Part shown: in pieces, positions 1 to 5,980 of the stretch
Numbering within the stretch: position 1 is the stretch's first letter
How the letters are laid out: every line of letters begins with the position of its first letter
Assembly: GCA_946623485.1 (NCBI GenBank)
Contig: CAMORF010000113.1
Span: forward strand, 1 to 7,111
Reading direction: 5' to 3'
Origin: an uncultured Clostridia bacterium
Lineage (GTDB): Bacteria > Bacillota > Clostridia > Lachnospirales > Lachnospiraceae
Length of the DNA: 7,111 nucleotides
The notes under the pieces: generated by a model
Seen by the model: only the letters and a program-made list of their open reading frames with translations
What the model was told of the DNA's origin: nothing
The model's database searches: none
Translations under genes and position numbers: made by a program

Positions 1-998
1 ACCATAATCGTAACTATCATCGTTTCAAACATGCCCTTGGTGCCTTCGCCCATGGCAAGAAAGCCACTGGCAAATGTAACCGTTCCCGCAGCTCCGCCGA
101 TCAGGAAGAACAGCAAGATCCCGATCCCGAGGACAAGGAACACATTGATTCCCAGAAGCGCCAGCAGCAGGACGACAAAATACGGCAGGGCGAGCCAGAT
201 ATTAAAGCTATATTCTCCCATGCGGGCGGACGGGTACTGCAGGGAAATGATCACGAGGATTCCCAGGGTGATGAGTGCGGCAGGCAGCGCGATCTTGAGA
301 TTGGTTCTGAACTTATCCTTCATCTCCACGCCCTGCGTCCTGGTCGCGGCAATGGTGGTATCCGAGATGACAGACAGGTTGTCGCCAAACATAGAGCCGC
401 CCACAACGGTTCCAATCACAAGAGGTACCATAATCCCGGTTCCCCGCGCCACCTCAACCGCGATCGGAACAAGCACACTGATCGTCCCGACGCTGGTTCC
501 CATGGACATGGAGATCAGGCATGCGATCACAAACAGTCCGGGAATGGCAAAATTGCCCGGGATATAATTCAGCATCAGATTTGCCGTGCTCTCCGCGCCT
601 CCTGCAGCGCTTGCCAGTCCGCTGAATGCCCCTGCCATCAGGAAGATAAAGAGCATAATGATGATGTTATCATCCCCTACTCCCTGTGCGCAGATATGAA
701 TCTTCTCGTCGAAAGACAGACTCCGGTTCTGCGCAAAAGCGGTAATCAAAGCAAATCCGAACGCGACCACGACAGAGATGACATAGAATCCCATCTGCCC
801 GTTCACCGGATTGATATATTCATAATAGACGCCGCTCCCCAGATAGATCAGCAGAAAAACCAGGATCGGGAGCAATGCCCTCGGATTTGCATTGTTTTCC
901 CGGCGCTTTTCACGGGAATTCGCCTGAATAATATCCTGAGAATTCCCCTGGGGAACTGTATTATGGTTTTCCTTCGTATTCCCTGTTTGCTGACTCAT
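1..998 (-). CDS. nhaC: NhaC-family Na+/H+ antiporter, C-terminus beyond window
   Basis: Integral membrane antiporter of the NhaC family, expected to exchange Na+ for H+ (some relatives, such as MleN, couple to organic acids) in the cytoplasmic membrane. The frame stays open from the ATG at 998 to the window edge, giving 332 residues. Relatives are roughly 450-500 residues, so the C-terminal third is missing. A hydrophilic, Asn/Gln-rich N-terminal tail (residues 1-40) precedes hydrophobic segments at about 41-57, 70-90, 110-130, 150-180, 190-205, 236-253 and 268-303. The family signature GGSMFGDNLSVISDTTIAA lies at about 200-218, followed by TRTQGVEMKDKF. A Ser/Gly-rich helix break, SMSMGTSVGT, is at 163-172. 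The start overlaps the stop of the DUF1622 gene (ATGA), so translation is probably coupled. The family call is secure; the ion and any organic substrate are inferred. Confidence 0.93.
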   Translation of the reverse strand, partial: MSQQTGNTKENHNTVPQGNSQDIIQANSREKRRENNANPRALLPILVFLLIYLGSGVYYEYINPVNGQMGFYVISVVVAFGFALITAFAQNRSLSFDEKIHICAQGVGDDNIIIMLFIFLMAGAFSGLASAAGGAESTANLMLNYIPGNFAIPGLFVIACLISMSMGTSVGTISVLVPIAVEVARGTGIMVPLVIGTVVGGSMFGDNLSVISDTTIAATRTQGVEMKDKFRTNLKIALPAALITLGILVIISLQYPSARMGEYSFNIWLALPYFVVLLLALLGINVFLVLGIGILLFFLIGGAAGTVTFASGFLAMGEGTKGMFETMIVTIM

Positions 999-1360
999 GG
1001 TGTAGTATTTCCCTCGTCCGGCGTTCTTTTTTCCAATGCCTTTTCTTCATTTTTGATTTCCCAGTGGATCAGGAAGGTCAGGATTCCCCTGAGCAGGATA
1101 ATCCCGCCGAGGATCAGCAGTTCACCTTTTTCCCGGGTCACAACTGTCCTGAGGACCTCGCCGCCCATCTTAAATTCCAATGCAAGCGCGGTTCCCTGCG
1201 CCAGATCCAGCCTGACTTCATGAGATCGTTTGAGCCACTTCAAAAAAGAGCGCACCGCAGTATATACCAGCACCAGTACACCGAACATTTCCACTAAGAC
1301 GATCCCAACCTCTACGGTGCTTGTAAGAATCCTTTCCAGGACATTGATCGCCCCATCCAT
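995..1360 (-). CDS. DUF1622 family small membrane protein
   Basis: A 121-residue membrane protein of the DUF1622 family, whose function is unknown. I chose the ATG at 1360 because a strong AAAGGAGGT site lies 8 nt upstream; the frame extends 18 codons further to an ATG at 1414, but that start has no ribosome binding site and falls in the terminator. A hydrophobic segment spans about 13-37. A basic, amphipathic stretch (about 38-60) leads to the family block around FKMGGEVLRTVV (63-74). A second membrane segment (80-99) ends in HWEIKNE, and the tail is charged. A weak promoter-like pair (TTGCTT at 1414-1409, TGTATC at 1389-1384, spacing 19) lies in the short leader. The stop overlaps the start of the antiporter by 4 bp, suggesting the two proteins are made in a fixed ratio, perhaps as partners. 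Confidence 0.88.
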   Translation of the reverse strand: MDGAINVLERILTSTVEVGIVLVEMFGVLVLVYTAVRSFLKWLKRSHEVRLDLAQGTALALEFKMGGEVLRTVVTREKGELLILGGIILLRGILTFLIHWEIKNEEKALEKRTPDEGNTTP

Positions 1361-1412
1361 ATGGCTCCACCTCCTTTGTTCCAGATACAGTTTTTGAATC
1401 CGTCCTTGAAGC

Positions 1413-1463
1413 AAAAAGCCGGCCTCCCCTTCTGCTCTACTGTTGCATCCGGGTCTGGCCGGC
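1413..1463 (-). terminator. Intrinsic terminator after the aminotransferase gene
   Basis: On the minus strand a 7-bp GC-only stem (GCCGGCC at 1463-1457 with GGCCGGC at 1424-1418) can be extended by CCC/GGG pairing across a small internal mismatch, and is followed directly by TTTTT (1417-1413). It lies 30 bp after the aminotransferase stop and about 50 bp before the DUF1622 start. The loop is long (about 22-32 nt). There is no T run on the plus-strand side, so it works only in the minus direction. It separates the lrp-aminotransferase unit from the DUF1622-nhaC unit, unless partial read-through supplies the latter. Confidence 0.8.
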
Positions 1464-1492
1464 CTGATATCATCTTCAGGTGAAACTATTCT

Positions 1493-2674
1493 CTATCCGC
1501 GAAGCCTTGTGACAAACTTCTCCAGCCTTCCGACTGCTTCCTTCAGGGCATCGAGGGAATAGGCATAAGAGATCCGGATGTAGCCTTCCCCGCTCTCCCC
1601 GAACGCATCCCCCGGAACCACCGCGACACGCTGCTCCTCCAGAAGCCTGGTCGCGAATTGTTCTGAGCTCATGCCGAATTCCTTGATGCAGGGAAATACA
1701 TAAAACGCGCCGAAGGGTTCAAAGCATGGAAGATTCATCTGCCGGAAGGAATGGAGCAGAAACCGCCTTCTCTGGTCATAGGCTTCCCGCATCTTGACAA
1801 CCTCCGAATAACAGTCGCGCAGGGCAACCGCTGCTGCATACTGACTGTTCGTCGGCGCACACATGATCGCAAACTGATGGATCTTAGTCATGACGGACAA
1901 AACTTCCCTGCTCCCGCAGCAATAGCCAAGCCGCCACCCCGTCATGGCGAACGCCTTTGAGAAGCCGTTGATCAGGATGGTTCTCTCCTGCATCCCCGGA
2001 ATCTGGACAATGGAAACATGGTCCTCCCCGGTATAAGTAAGTTCAGAGTAAATCTCATCCGACAGGACAAAAATGTCATGCTCTATGCAGACCTTTGCCA
2101 CCGCCTCGAGATCATTCCTGCGCATGACAGCCCCGGTCGGATTATTCGGGAAAGGAAGCACCAGGATCCTGGTCTTTTCCGTGATATGCTCCTCCAACTC
2201 TTCCGCGGTAAGCCGGAATTCATTTTTCTCCTGCAGCGGAATCGGCACCGGGACGCCGTCTGCCAGGATCGTGCATGGCGTGTAGGAGACATAACACGGT
2301 TCCGGAATCAGTACCTCGTCTCCGGGGTTCAGCAAAGCGCGGAACGCCAGGTCAATCGCCTCGGAGCCTCCGACCGTGACAAGGCATTCGTGGAGCGGGT
2401 CATAGGTAACGTCAAGCCTCTTGTTCAGGAAGCGGCAGATCTCTTCCCTGAGTTCCTTCAGGCCCGCGTTTGAGGTATAGAAGGTTTTGCCGCGTTCCAG
2501 CGTATAGATTCCCTCATCACGGACAGCCCACGGCGTATCAAAGTCAGGCTCACCCACGCCCAGAGAGACCACATCATCCATCTCAGCCACTATGTCAAAG
2601 AATTTTCTGATCCCGGAGGGCTTCAGACTGTCCGCCTTCCTGGAAAGAAGGCTCCTTCCGGACATTTCCTTCAT
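1493..2674 (-). CDS. Class I/II PLP-dependent aminotransferase
   Basis: A cytoplasmic fold-type I aminotransferase of 393 residues, the full usual length, transferring amino groups between an amino acid and a 2-oxo acid using pyridoxal phosphate. Visible motifs, in order: GEPDF (41-45); GGSEA phosphate-binding turn (102-106); Tyr128 in the cofactor-stacking position; PNNPTG (176-181) with Asn178; LSDEIYSEL (204-212) with Asp206 for the pyridine nitrogen; the SKAFAMTGWRLGY block (239-251) with Lys240 as Schiff-base lysine and Arg248 for the phosphate; and GYIRISY (364-370) with Arg367 for the substrate carboxylate. This pattern fits the aspartate/aromatic/alanine subgroup (AspC/PatA/AlaT-like); substrate cannot be read from sequence. 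The ATG at 2674 has GAGGAGG about 8 nt upstream. The gene follows an Lrp-type regulator in the same direction, which suggests amino-acid-responsive expression. Confidence 0.95.
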   Translation of the reverse strand: MKEMSGRSLLSRKADSLKPSGIRKFFDIVAEMDDVVSLGVGEPDFDTPWAVRDEGIYTLERGKTFYTSNAGLKELREEICRFLNKRLDVTYDPLHECLVTVGGSEAIDLAFRALLNPGDEVLIPEPCYVSYTPCTILADGVPVPIPLQEKNEFRLTAEELEEHITEKTRILVLPFPNNPTGAVMRRNDLEAVAKVCIEHDIFVLSDEIYSELTYTGEDHVSIVQIPGMQERTILINGFSKAFAMTGWRLGYCCGSREVLSVMTKIHQFAIMCAPTNSQYAAAVALRDCYSEVVKMREAYDQRRRFLLHSFRQMNLPCFEPFGAFYVFPCIKEFGMSSEQFATRLLEEQRVAVVPGDAFGESGEGYIRISYAYSLDALKEAVGRLEKFVTRLRG

Positions 2675-2771
2675 CGGATCATCCTCCTCATCTCATCTAT
2701 CCACGCCGGTTTCCTGGCATATCCGGCTGTCACACCGGGGAATGCAGCGAATGATATCGGCTTCTGCCATG

Positions 2772-3254
2772 TCACGGCGTAATGCTCATTCGGGTATCCT
2801 TCTTTTTCCGTTCGAAAATGATCCCGTCGTCCTTGTATTTTTTCAAAATGAAATGGGTCGCGGTGGAAAGCACCGTATCGAGCGTGGACAGCTTGCTGGA
2901 TACGAATCCGGATACCTCCTTCAGTGTCTTTCCCTCAAGGATCACCAGAAGGTCATAGGCTCCCGAGATCAGGTACACCGACTGTACCTCCGGATAGTTA
3001 TAGATGCGCTCCGCGATGTTGTCGAATCCCTGTCCCCGCTGCGGTGTGACACGTACCTCGATCAGGGCAGTCACGGTATCCGATCCGGCTCTGTCCCAGT
3101 CAATCAGCGTGTTATAACCGCAAATAATGTTCTCCTGCTCCATCTTACGGATTTCATTTTCGATCACATCACTGCTCGACCCAAGCAGGACCGCGATCTC
3201 TTCCGCCGTCATTCTTGAGTTGCGTTCAAGCAATGAAAGGATTTTTTCCCTCAT
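2772..3254 (-). CDS. Lrp/AsnC family transcriptional regulator
   Basis: A 160-residue DNA-binding regulator of the Lrp/AsnC (feast/famine) family. Residues 1-50 form the winged helix-turn-helix (LSLLERNSRMTAEEIAVLLG, then the recognition helix in SSSDVIENEIRKME, wing around IICGYNTLI). Residues 60-140 form the RAM effector domain, with the typical ISGAYDLLVILEG (96-108) before the helix KTLKEVSGFVSSKL. The tail from about 139 is lysine-rich. I prefer the ATG at 3254 because AGGAGGAG ends about 5 nt upstream; an in-frame ATG at 3272 overlaps that site and lacks one of its own. The gene is 97 bp upstream of the aminotransferase on the same strand, and family members commonly control an adjacent amino-acid gene and themselves. 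The effector is unknown, probably an amino acid handled by the aminotransferase (inference). Confidence 0.94.
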   Translation of the reverse strand: MREKILSLLERNSRMTAEEIAVLLGSSSDVIENEIRKMEQENIICGYNTLIDWDRAGSDTVTALIEVRVTPQRGQGFDNIAERIYNYPEVQSVYLISGAYDLLVILEGKTLKEVSGFVSSKLSTLDTVLSTATHFILKKYKDDGIIFERKKKDTRMSITP

Positions 3255-3300
3255 GTCCTCTCCTCCTGACATCTGCCCGCATTCCGGCAGATCCTAACTG

Positions 3301-3328
3301 ATTACAACGCTTTCGGCGCAAAGCACAA
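3301..3328 (-). promoter_or_regulatory. Candidate promoter for lrp-aminotransferase unit
   Basis: On the minus strand TTGTGC (3328-3323) and TGTAAT (3306-3301) are separated by 16 bp and lie about 47 bp before the preferred lrp start. They resemble housekeeping sigma -35 and -10 boxes with mismatches. This is the best match in the spacer, but such matches arise easily by chance; the main support is position. Confidence 0.3.
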
Positions 3329-3361
3329 AACAATCTGTAAGCGGCTTTTGACGGCTGAATC

Positions 3362-3397
3362 ATAACCTGTATATCCTTCGCAATATTCACAGGTTAT
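3362..3397. promoter_or_regulatory. Inverted repeat upstream of lrp (possible operator or hairpin)
   Basis: Perfect 9-bp arms, ATAACCTGT (3362-3370) and ACAGGTTAT (3389-3397), are separated by 18 bp that also contain an ATAT/ATAT pair. The element sits between the 158-aa gene and lrp, about 34 bp upstream of the candidate -35 box. No T run follows on the minus strand, so it is a poor terminator for the gene before it. Lrp-family regulators often bind dyad-symmetric sites upstream of their own gene, so an operator is possible. A weak hairpin at the end of the preceding transcript is the alternative. Confidence 0.4.
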
Positions 3398-3410
3398 TTC
3401 GTGACAGTTC

Positions 3411-3887
3411 CTAAACCCCTTCCAGATAGCGGACCGCTTCCCCCATGTGAAGCGCCCGGACACGGTTTGCAGAGCAGGTTCCGATCACGCCCGCAGGGAT
3501 CTGTTCTTTCCTGAGAATCTGCATGGCCGCCTCTGCTGTCCTGACAGCGATCAGCCAGCCGCCCGACGCGTCGATCCCATAAATATCCTCTCCCAGGATC
3601 TCACAGATTTCCACATCCTCCTGCCGCAGCAAAACCCGCCGAAGGTCAACATCAAAGCCGCACTGAAGCTTCTCCGCCAGAATCCAGAGTCCACGCAGCA
3701 CGCCCCCCGCGCCAAGGCGCGACCAGCTGAAAACCGGGACACTGTCCGGGATTGCCAGATACGGTCCCGGCCTGGCTGCCAGGTTCACGATTCCGGATGG
3801 AAGCTCCTGTTCCAGATCCTTCCTGCGCGAAAGTGCCAGCGCCTGCGCTCCGCATCTTCCGGCATATCCTGCCATAATGATATCCAT
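3411..3887 (-). CDS. AIR synthase-related C-terminal domain protein (HypE/PurM-like), N-domain absent
   Basis: A 158-residue protein that resembles only the C-terminal (AIRS_C) domain of the PurM/HypE/SelD/ThiL superfamily. The opening DIIMAGYAGRCGAQALA matches the start of that domain in HypE-like proteins (usually of the form D-I-V-M-T-K-x-x-G-L-E-G). A glycine block GAGGVLRGLWILAEKL (59-74) corresponds to the usual EGG-x-x-x-ALWE-x-AE, then RQEDVEICEILGEDIYGIDASGGWLIAV (88-115) and IPAGVIG (130-136). The N-terminal PurM domain that carries much of the ATP and metal site, about 150 residues, is absent, and the usual Asp/Glu before the glycine block is replaced. Catalysis like full-length relatives is therefore unlikely. 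The ATG at 3887 falls inside a 28-bp tandem repeat and has no well-spaced ribosome binding site. It may be a truncated remnant or a reduced stand-alone protein. The domain call is from memory of the family. Confidence 0.68.
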   Translation of the reverse strand: MDIIMAGYAGRCGAQALALSRRKDLEQELPSGIVNLAARPGPYLAIPDSVPVFSWSRLGAGGVLRGLWILAEKLQCGFDVDLRRVLLRQEDVEICEILGEDIYGIDASGGWLIAVRTAEAAMQILRKEQIPAGVIGTCSANRVRALHMGEAVRYLEGV

Positions 3888-3965
3888 ATCCGCCTGTTCA
3901 CTTCATGGCATCCGTATCTGCCTGTTCACTTCATGGCATCCGTATCTGCCTGTTCACTTCATGGC
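3882..3965 (-). repeat. Three 28-bp tandem repeats between vanW-like gene and AIRS_C gene
   Basis: Units at 3882-3909, 3910-3937 and 3938-3965. The last two are identical and the first differs at two bases. A fourth, degenerate copy runs into the VanW stop codon (about 3966-3988). Read on the minus strand, each unit carries ATGAAGTGA, a start and stop separated by one codon, echoing the ATGAACTGA that ends the VanW gene. In the unit nearest the 158-aa gene, an ACG of the other copies has become the ATG start at 3887. The 28-bp period is not a multiple of three and no long frame crosses the array. Confidence 0.9.
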
Positions 3966-3976
3966 ATCCACGTATG

Positions 3977-5566
3977 TCAGTTCATAATCGTTACCGCATC
4001 CGCCGGAAGGTTGTCATCCATATCCCCCGCAGTCTGCCCCTGGGCGCCATTTCCCGCCTGGGAATTCTGGTTCTGCGCTGCGTTCTGGCCTTGCGGTGCG
4101 GCCTGTGGCTGCTGCGCAGGCGCGACTCCATACCGGATGATCTGCTGTACCGCATCCAGGTTGTTGGATCCGATTGCGCCATAGAGCGCCTGCTGCAATG
4201 TTGTGTTGCTGGTCATCACGCCCACGGAATAAATGGTGCCGACCGACTGGTAATAGCTGGAGTTGATCTGAACCTCATCCGTCTGGACTCCGTCCACATA
4301 GATGATCTTCCACAGCTCTGCCTGATACCCTGTATGGGGAGACTGGGTCTGTGCAATATATCCCACCGCCTGCGTTGCGTCCGGATAAAGCGAATACCCG
4401 CTGGGCTGCATCGTTTCCAGGACACGGCTGTCAAACTCGATCGTACGGTTGGCCGGCCTGGTTTCGTGTCCGTAAATAGTAAAGGTGATCTGGCCGCCAT
4501 AACAACCGCCCTGGATATAGATCGGCGCATCTGTATTGTTGACGAACCGCATATCCATCACGCCCTCCGCAATGGCAGCATCCTTGGATGGCTCAACATA
4601 AGAAACCATCATCGTATGGTTCGACCTGGAGGTAATATCCAGTTCTGCCTTCAGCGCAGCATTGTACAGTGTCGTAGAGACCTGGCAGATACCACCCCCA
4701 TAGGAATCGATGGTCCGGTTTTCCTCGTAAGTCGGTGCCGGCATATATCCGTTCTCTGCGGAGAAGGGCGTCACCGTATCGGTGACAGAGAATTCATCCC
4801 CCGGCCAGAGCATCGTCCCGTTGATCAGGGCACAGCCATTTTCGACATTGACAGCACGGTTCCCGGAGGACGCGGAATAATCTGTGGTGGCGGTTCCCAG
4901 GACATCCTTCACCAGGGACAGCGTTTCATAAGTCACATCAGGGCTGGTCTCCTCATAAACAAGATCCACGGTGATATCGCCGCCGGTCCAGGCTTCGATC
5001 GCATTCTGCACCGCTTCAGCGGATTCCGCAGTCTTCAGCGTCATCCCCTTCGTTCCGCCCTCCACATAAGGAAGGCCATCCGACCCGATCAGAAGTTCTC
5101 CCTCTACCGGATCTGTATCATATGTGCTGCATCCTGCAACATATTGCTCCACCCGCCTGGGATCAACCGTAAAATCCAGTGTATAATCTACCGTATTGTT
5201 TTCCAGATCCTTCTGCTGCTTATACCGCTCTACGATGTTCCCGCTTTTGCCGATCGGTACAAGGGAATCTACAATATCCAGATTGGTGCAGGCATATCCG
5301 AAATCCGCCAGGGAGGAAGTGATGACATTCGAACCATATCTCAGATTGACAGGAGTCGATGCCAGGGCATCCACCCTGGCCTGAAGCGCTCCTTTGGCCT
5401 CTTCAGGCGTCATGCCTGACAGGTCGATCCCCTCCACATGCACGCCATTGGCAATCGTGGGATCCGAGACAGACGCGACCGGTTTTCCTGCCATTGTCTG
5501 TACGGAAAACAGGGCCGCAGCCGCCGCCCCTGTCAAGCATATCCTGAGAAATGTCCCTCTCTTCAC
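3977..5566 (-). CDS. Secreted VanW/YoaR-family protein with peptidoglycan-binding-like N-region
   Basis: A 529-residue exported protein of the VanW family. Residues 1-27 look like a signal peptide (MKRG, then a hydrophobic Ala/Leu-rich core and a possible cleavage site near TMA-GKP). Residues about 40-205 resemble the PG_binding_4-type module often found before VanW (GVHVEGIDLSGMTPEEAKGAL, then a second copy-like half around EGGTKGMTLK). The VanW domain follows (about 220-365), with the hallmark GGGICQVSTTLYNAAL (290-305), NHTMMVSYV (316-324) and DMRFVNNT (338-345). A G5-like beta-rich stretch covers about 370-450. The tail (481-515) is low-complexity Gln/Ala/Asn/Gly and may be a flexible linker. 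VanW proteins are linked to the cell wall by association, but their biochemical role is not established. The start is GTG at 5566, with AGGAGG about 5 nt upstream. Confidence 0.93.
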   Translation of the reverse strand: MKRGTFLRICLTGAAAAALFSVQTMAGKPVASVSDPTIANGVHVEGIDLSGMTPEEAKGALQARVDALASTPVNLRYGSNVITSSLADFGYACTNLDIVDSLVPIGKSGNIVERYKQQKDLENNTVDYTLDFTVDPRRVEQYVAGCSTYDTDPVEGELLIGSDGLPYVEGGTKGMTLKTAESAEAVQNAIEAWTGGDITVDLVYEETSPDVTYETLSLVKDVLGTATTDYSASSGNRAVNVENGCALINGTMLWPGDEFSVTDTVTPFSAENGYMPAPTYEENRTIDSYGGGICQVSTTLYNAALKAELDITSRSNHTMMVSYVEPSKDAAIAEGVMDMRFVNNTDAPIYIQGGCYGGQITFTIYGHETRPANRTIEFDSRVLETMQPSGYSLYPDATQAVGYIAQTQSPHTGYQAELWKIIYVDGVQTDEVQINSSYYQSVGTIYSVGVMTSNTTLQQALYGAIGSNNLDAVQQIIRYGVAPAQQPQAAPQGQNAAQNQNSQAGNGAQGQTAGDMDDNLPADAVTIMN

Positions 5567-5578
5567 TTCAGCCTCCTG

Positions 5579-5680
5579 TTACAGAAGGAATGCCGGAATC
5601 AAAGAAAGAAGCATCGCTGCCACAAGGATCACCACGATAACGATCGCGATCGTCTGCTGTTTTTTGTTACGTCTCTTCAT
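5579..5680 (-). CDS. Small single-pass membrane peptide (33 aa)
   Basis: A short frame starting at ATG 5680 with GGAGG 7 nt upstream and ending in TAA at 5579. The product begins with a strongly basic, polar stretch (MKRRNKKQQ), followed by an uninterrupted hydrophobic segment of about 23 residues rich in Ile, Val, Ala and Leu, and ends after PAFLL. This is the pattern of a small inner-membrane protein with a cytoplasmic N-terminus (positive-inside rule). Its stop lies 12 bp before the VanW GTG start and the VanW ribosome binding site is in that gap, so the two are almost certainly cotranscribed. I do not recognise a named family. It could be a small partner of the VanW protein or an uncleaved signal-like peptide. 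Confidence 0.72.
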   Translation of the reverse strand: MKRRNKKQQTIAIVIVVILVAAMLLSLIPAFLL

Positions 5681-5705
5681 GTTGGAACCTCCATATCGAA
5701 AAAAA

Positions 5706-5940
5706 CTAAGGATCTGTTCAAAAATGTAAAAATACTTAAAGTTCAAAGCACTAAGGATCTGTCTGTAAAATGCAAAATACGAAAGGTCAAAATACTAAGG
5801 CTCTGTTCGTAAAATGCAACATACGAATGGTCAAAACACTAGCGATCTGTTCGTAAAATGCAAAATACGAAAGGTCAGAATACTAAGGCTCTGTTCGTAA
5901 AACGCAAAATATAAAAGTTCAAAATACTAAGGATCTGTAT
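5706..5940. repeat. Tandem array of 44/45-bp units with dyad-symmetric core
   Basis: Fills most of the 300-bp gap between the glucokinase stop and the 33-aa gene. Units start with CTAAGG or a close variant at 5706 (45 bp), 5751, 5795, 5839 and 5883 (44 bp each), then a partial sixth at 5927-5940. The middle copies agree best; the outer two are more diverged. The AT-rich core of units 3 and 4 has perfect 6-bp arms TTCGTA and TACGAA separated by 10 bp (5806-5827, 5850-5871). Units 1, 2 and 5 carry decayed arms. On the minus strand most units contain TTGACC or TTGAAC, resembling a -35 box, about 17 bp before an AT-rich hexamer. No long frame crosses it and no spacer-repeat pattern of a CRISPR is present. 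Confidence 0.92.
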
Positions 5941-5980
5941 AAAAACACAGATGTTCCGGAAACAGAATAGGATACGGGCA

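Noticed and set aside
31..567. Plus-strand open frame of 178 codons at the left end
   Set aside because: It is antisense to the NhaC antiporter, whose signature motif and membrane pattern are clear on the minus strand.
1361..1414. Upstream extension of the DUF1622 gene to an ATG at 1414
   Set aside because: The extra 18 codons overlap the terminator T run and the ribosome binding site, are hydrophilic and have no upstream ribosome binding site; the ATG at 1360 is better placed.
2693..2770. 25-codon minus-strand frame starting one base after the lrp stop and ending 18 bp before the aminotransferase start
   Set aside because: No ribosome binding site precedes its ATG, the peptide has no recognisable pattern (no run of one amino acid as in attenuation leaders), and a frame this short is expected by chance. 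Coupling to the lrp stop is conceivable but unsupported.
3905..5419. Long plus-strand open frame of 504 codons opposite the VanW gene
   Set aside because: It is antisense to a well-supported VanW gene with family motifs; the translation is Arg/His/Ile-rich without recognisable domains, and no ribosome binding site fits its start.
5706..5940. CRISPR array
   Set aside because: Units are contiguous and similar over the full length with no unique spacers, and no cas gene is nearby.
5933..5952. Hairpin ATCTGT/ACAGAT with 8-nt loop after glcK, considered as terminator
   Set aside because: The stem is only 6 bp and AT-rich, part of it belongs to the last repeat unit, and no T run follows it on the minus strand.
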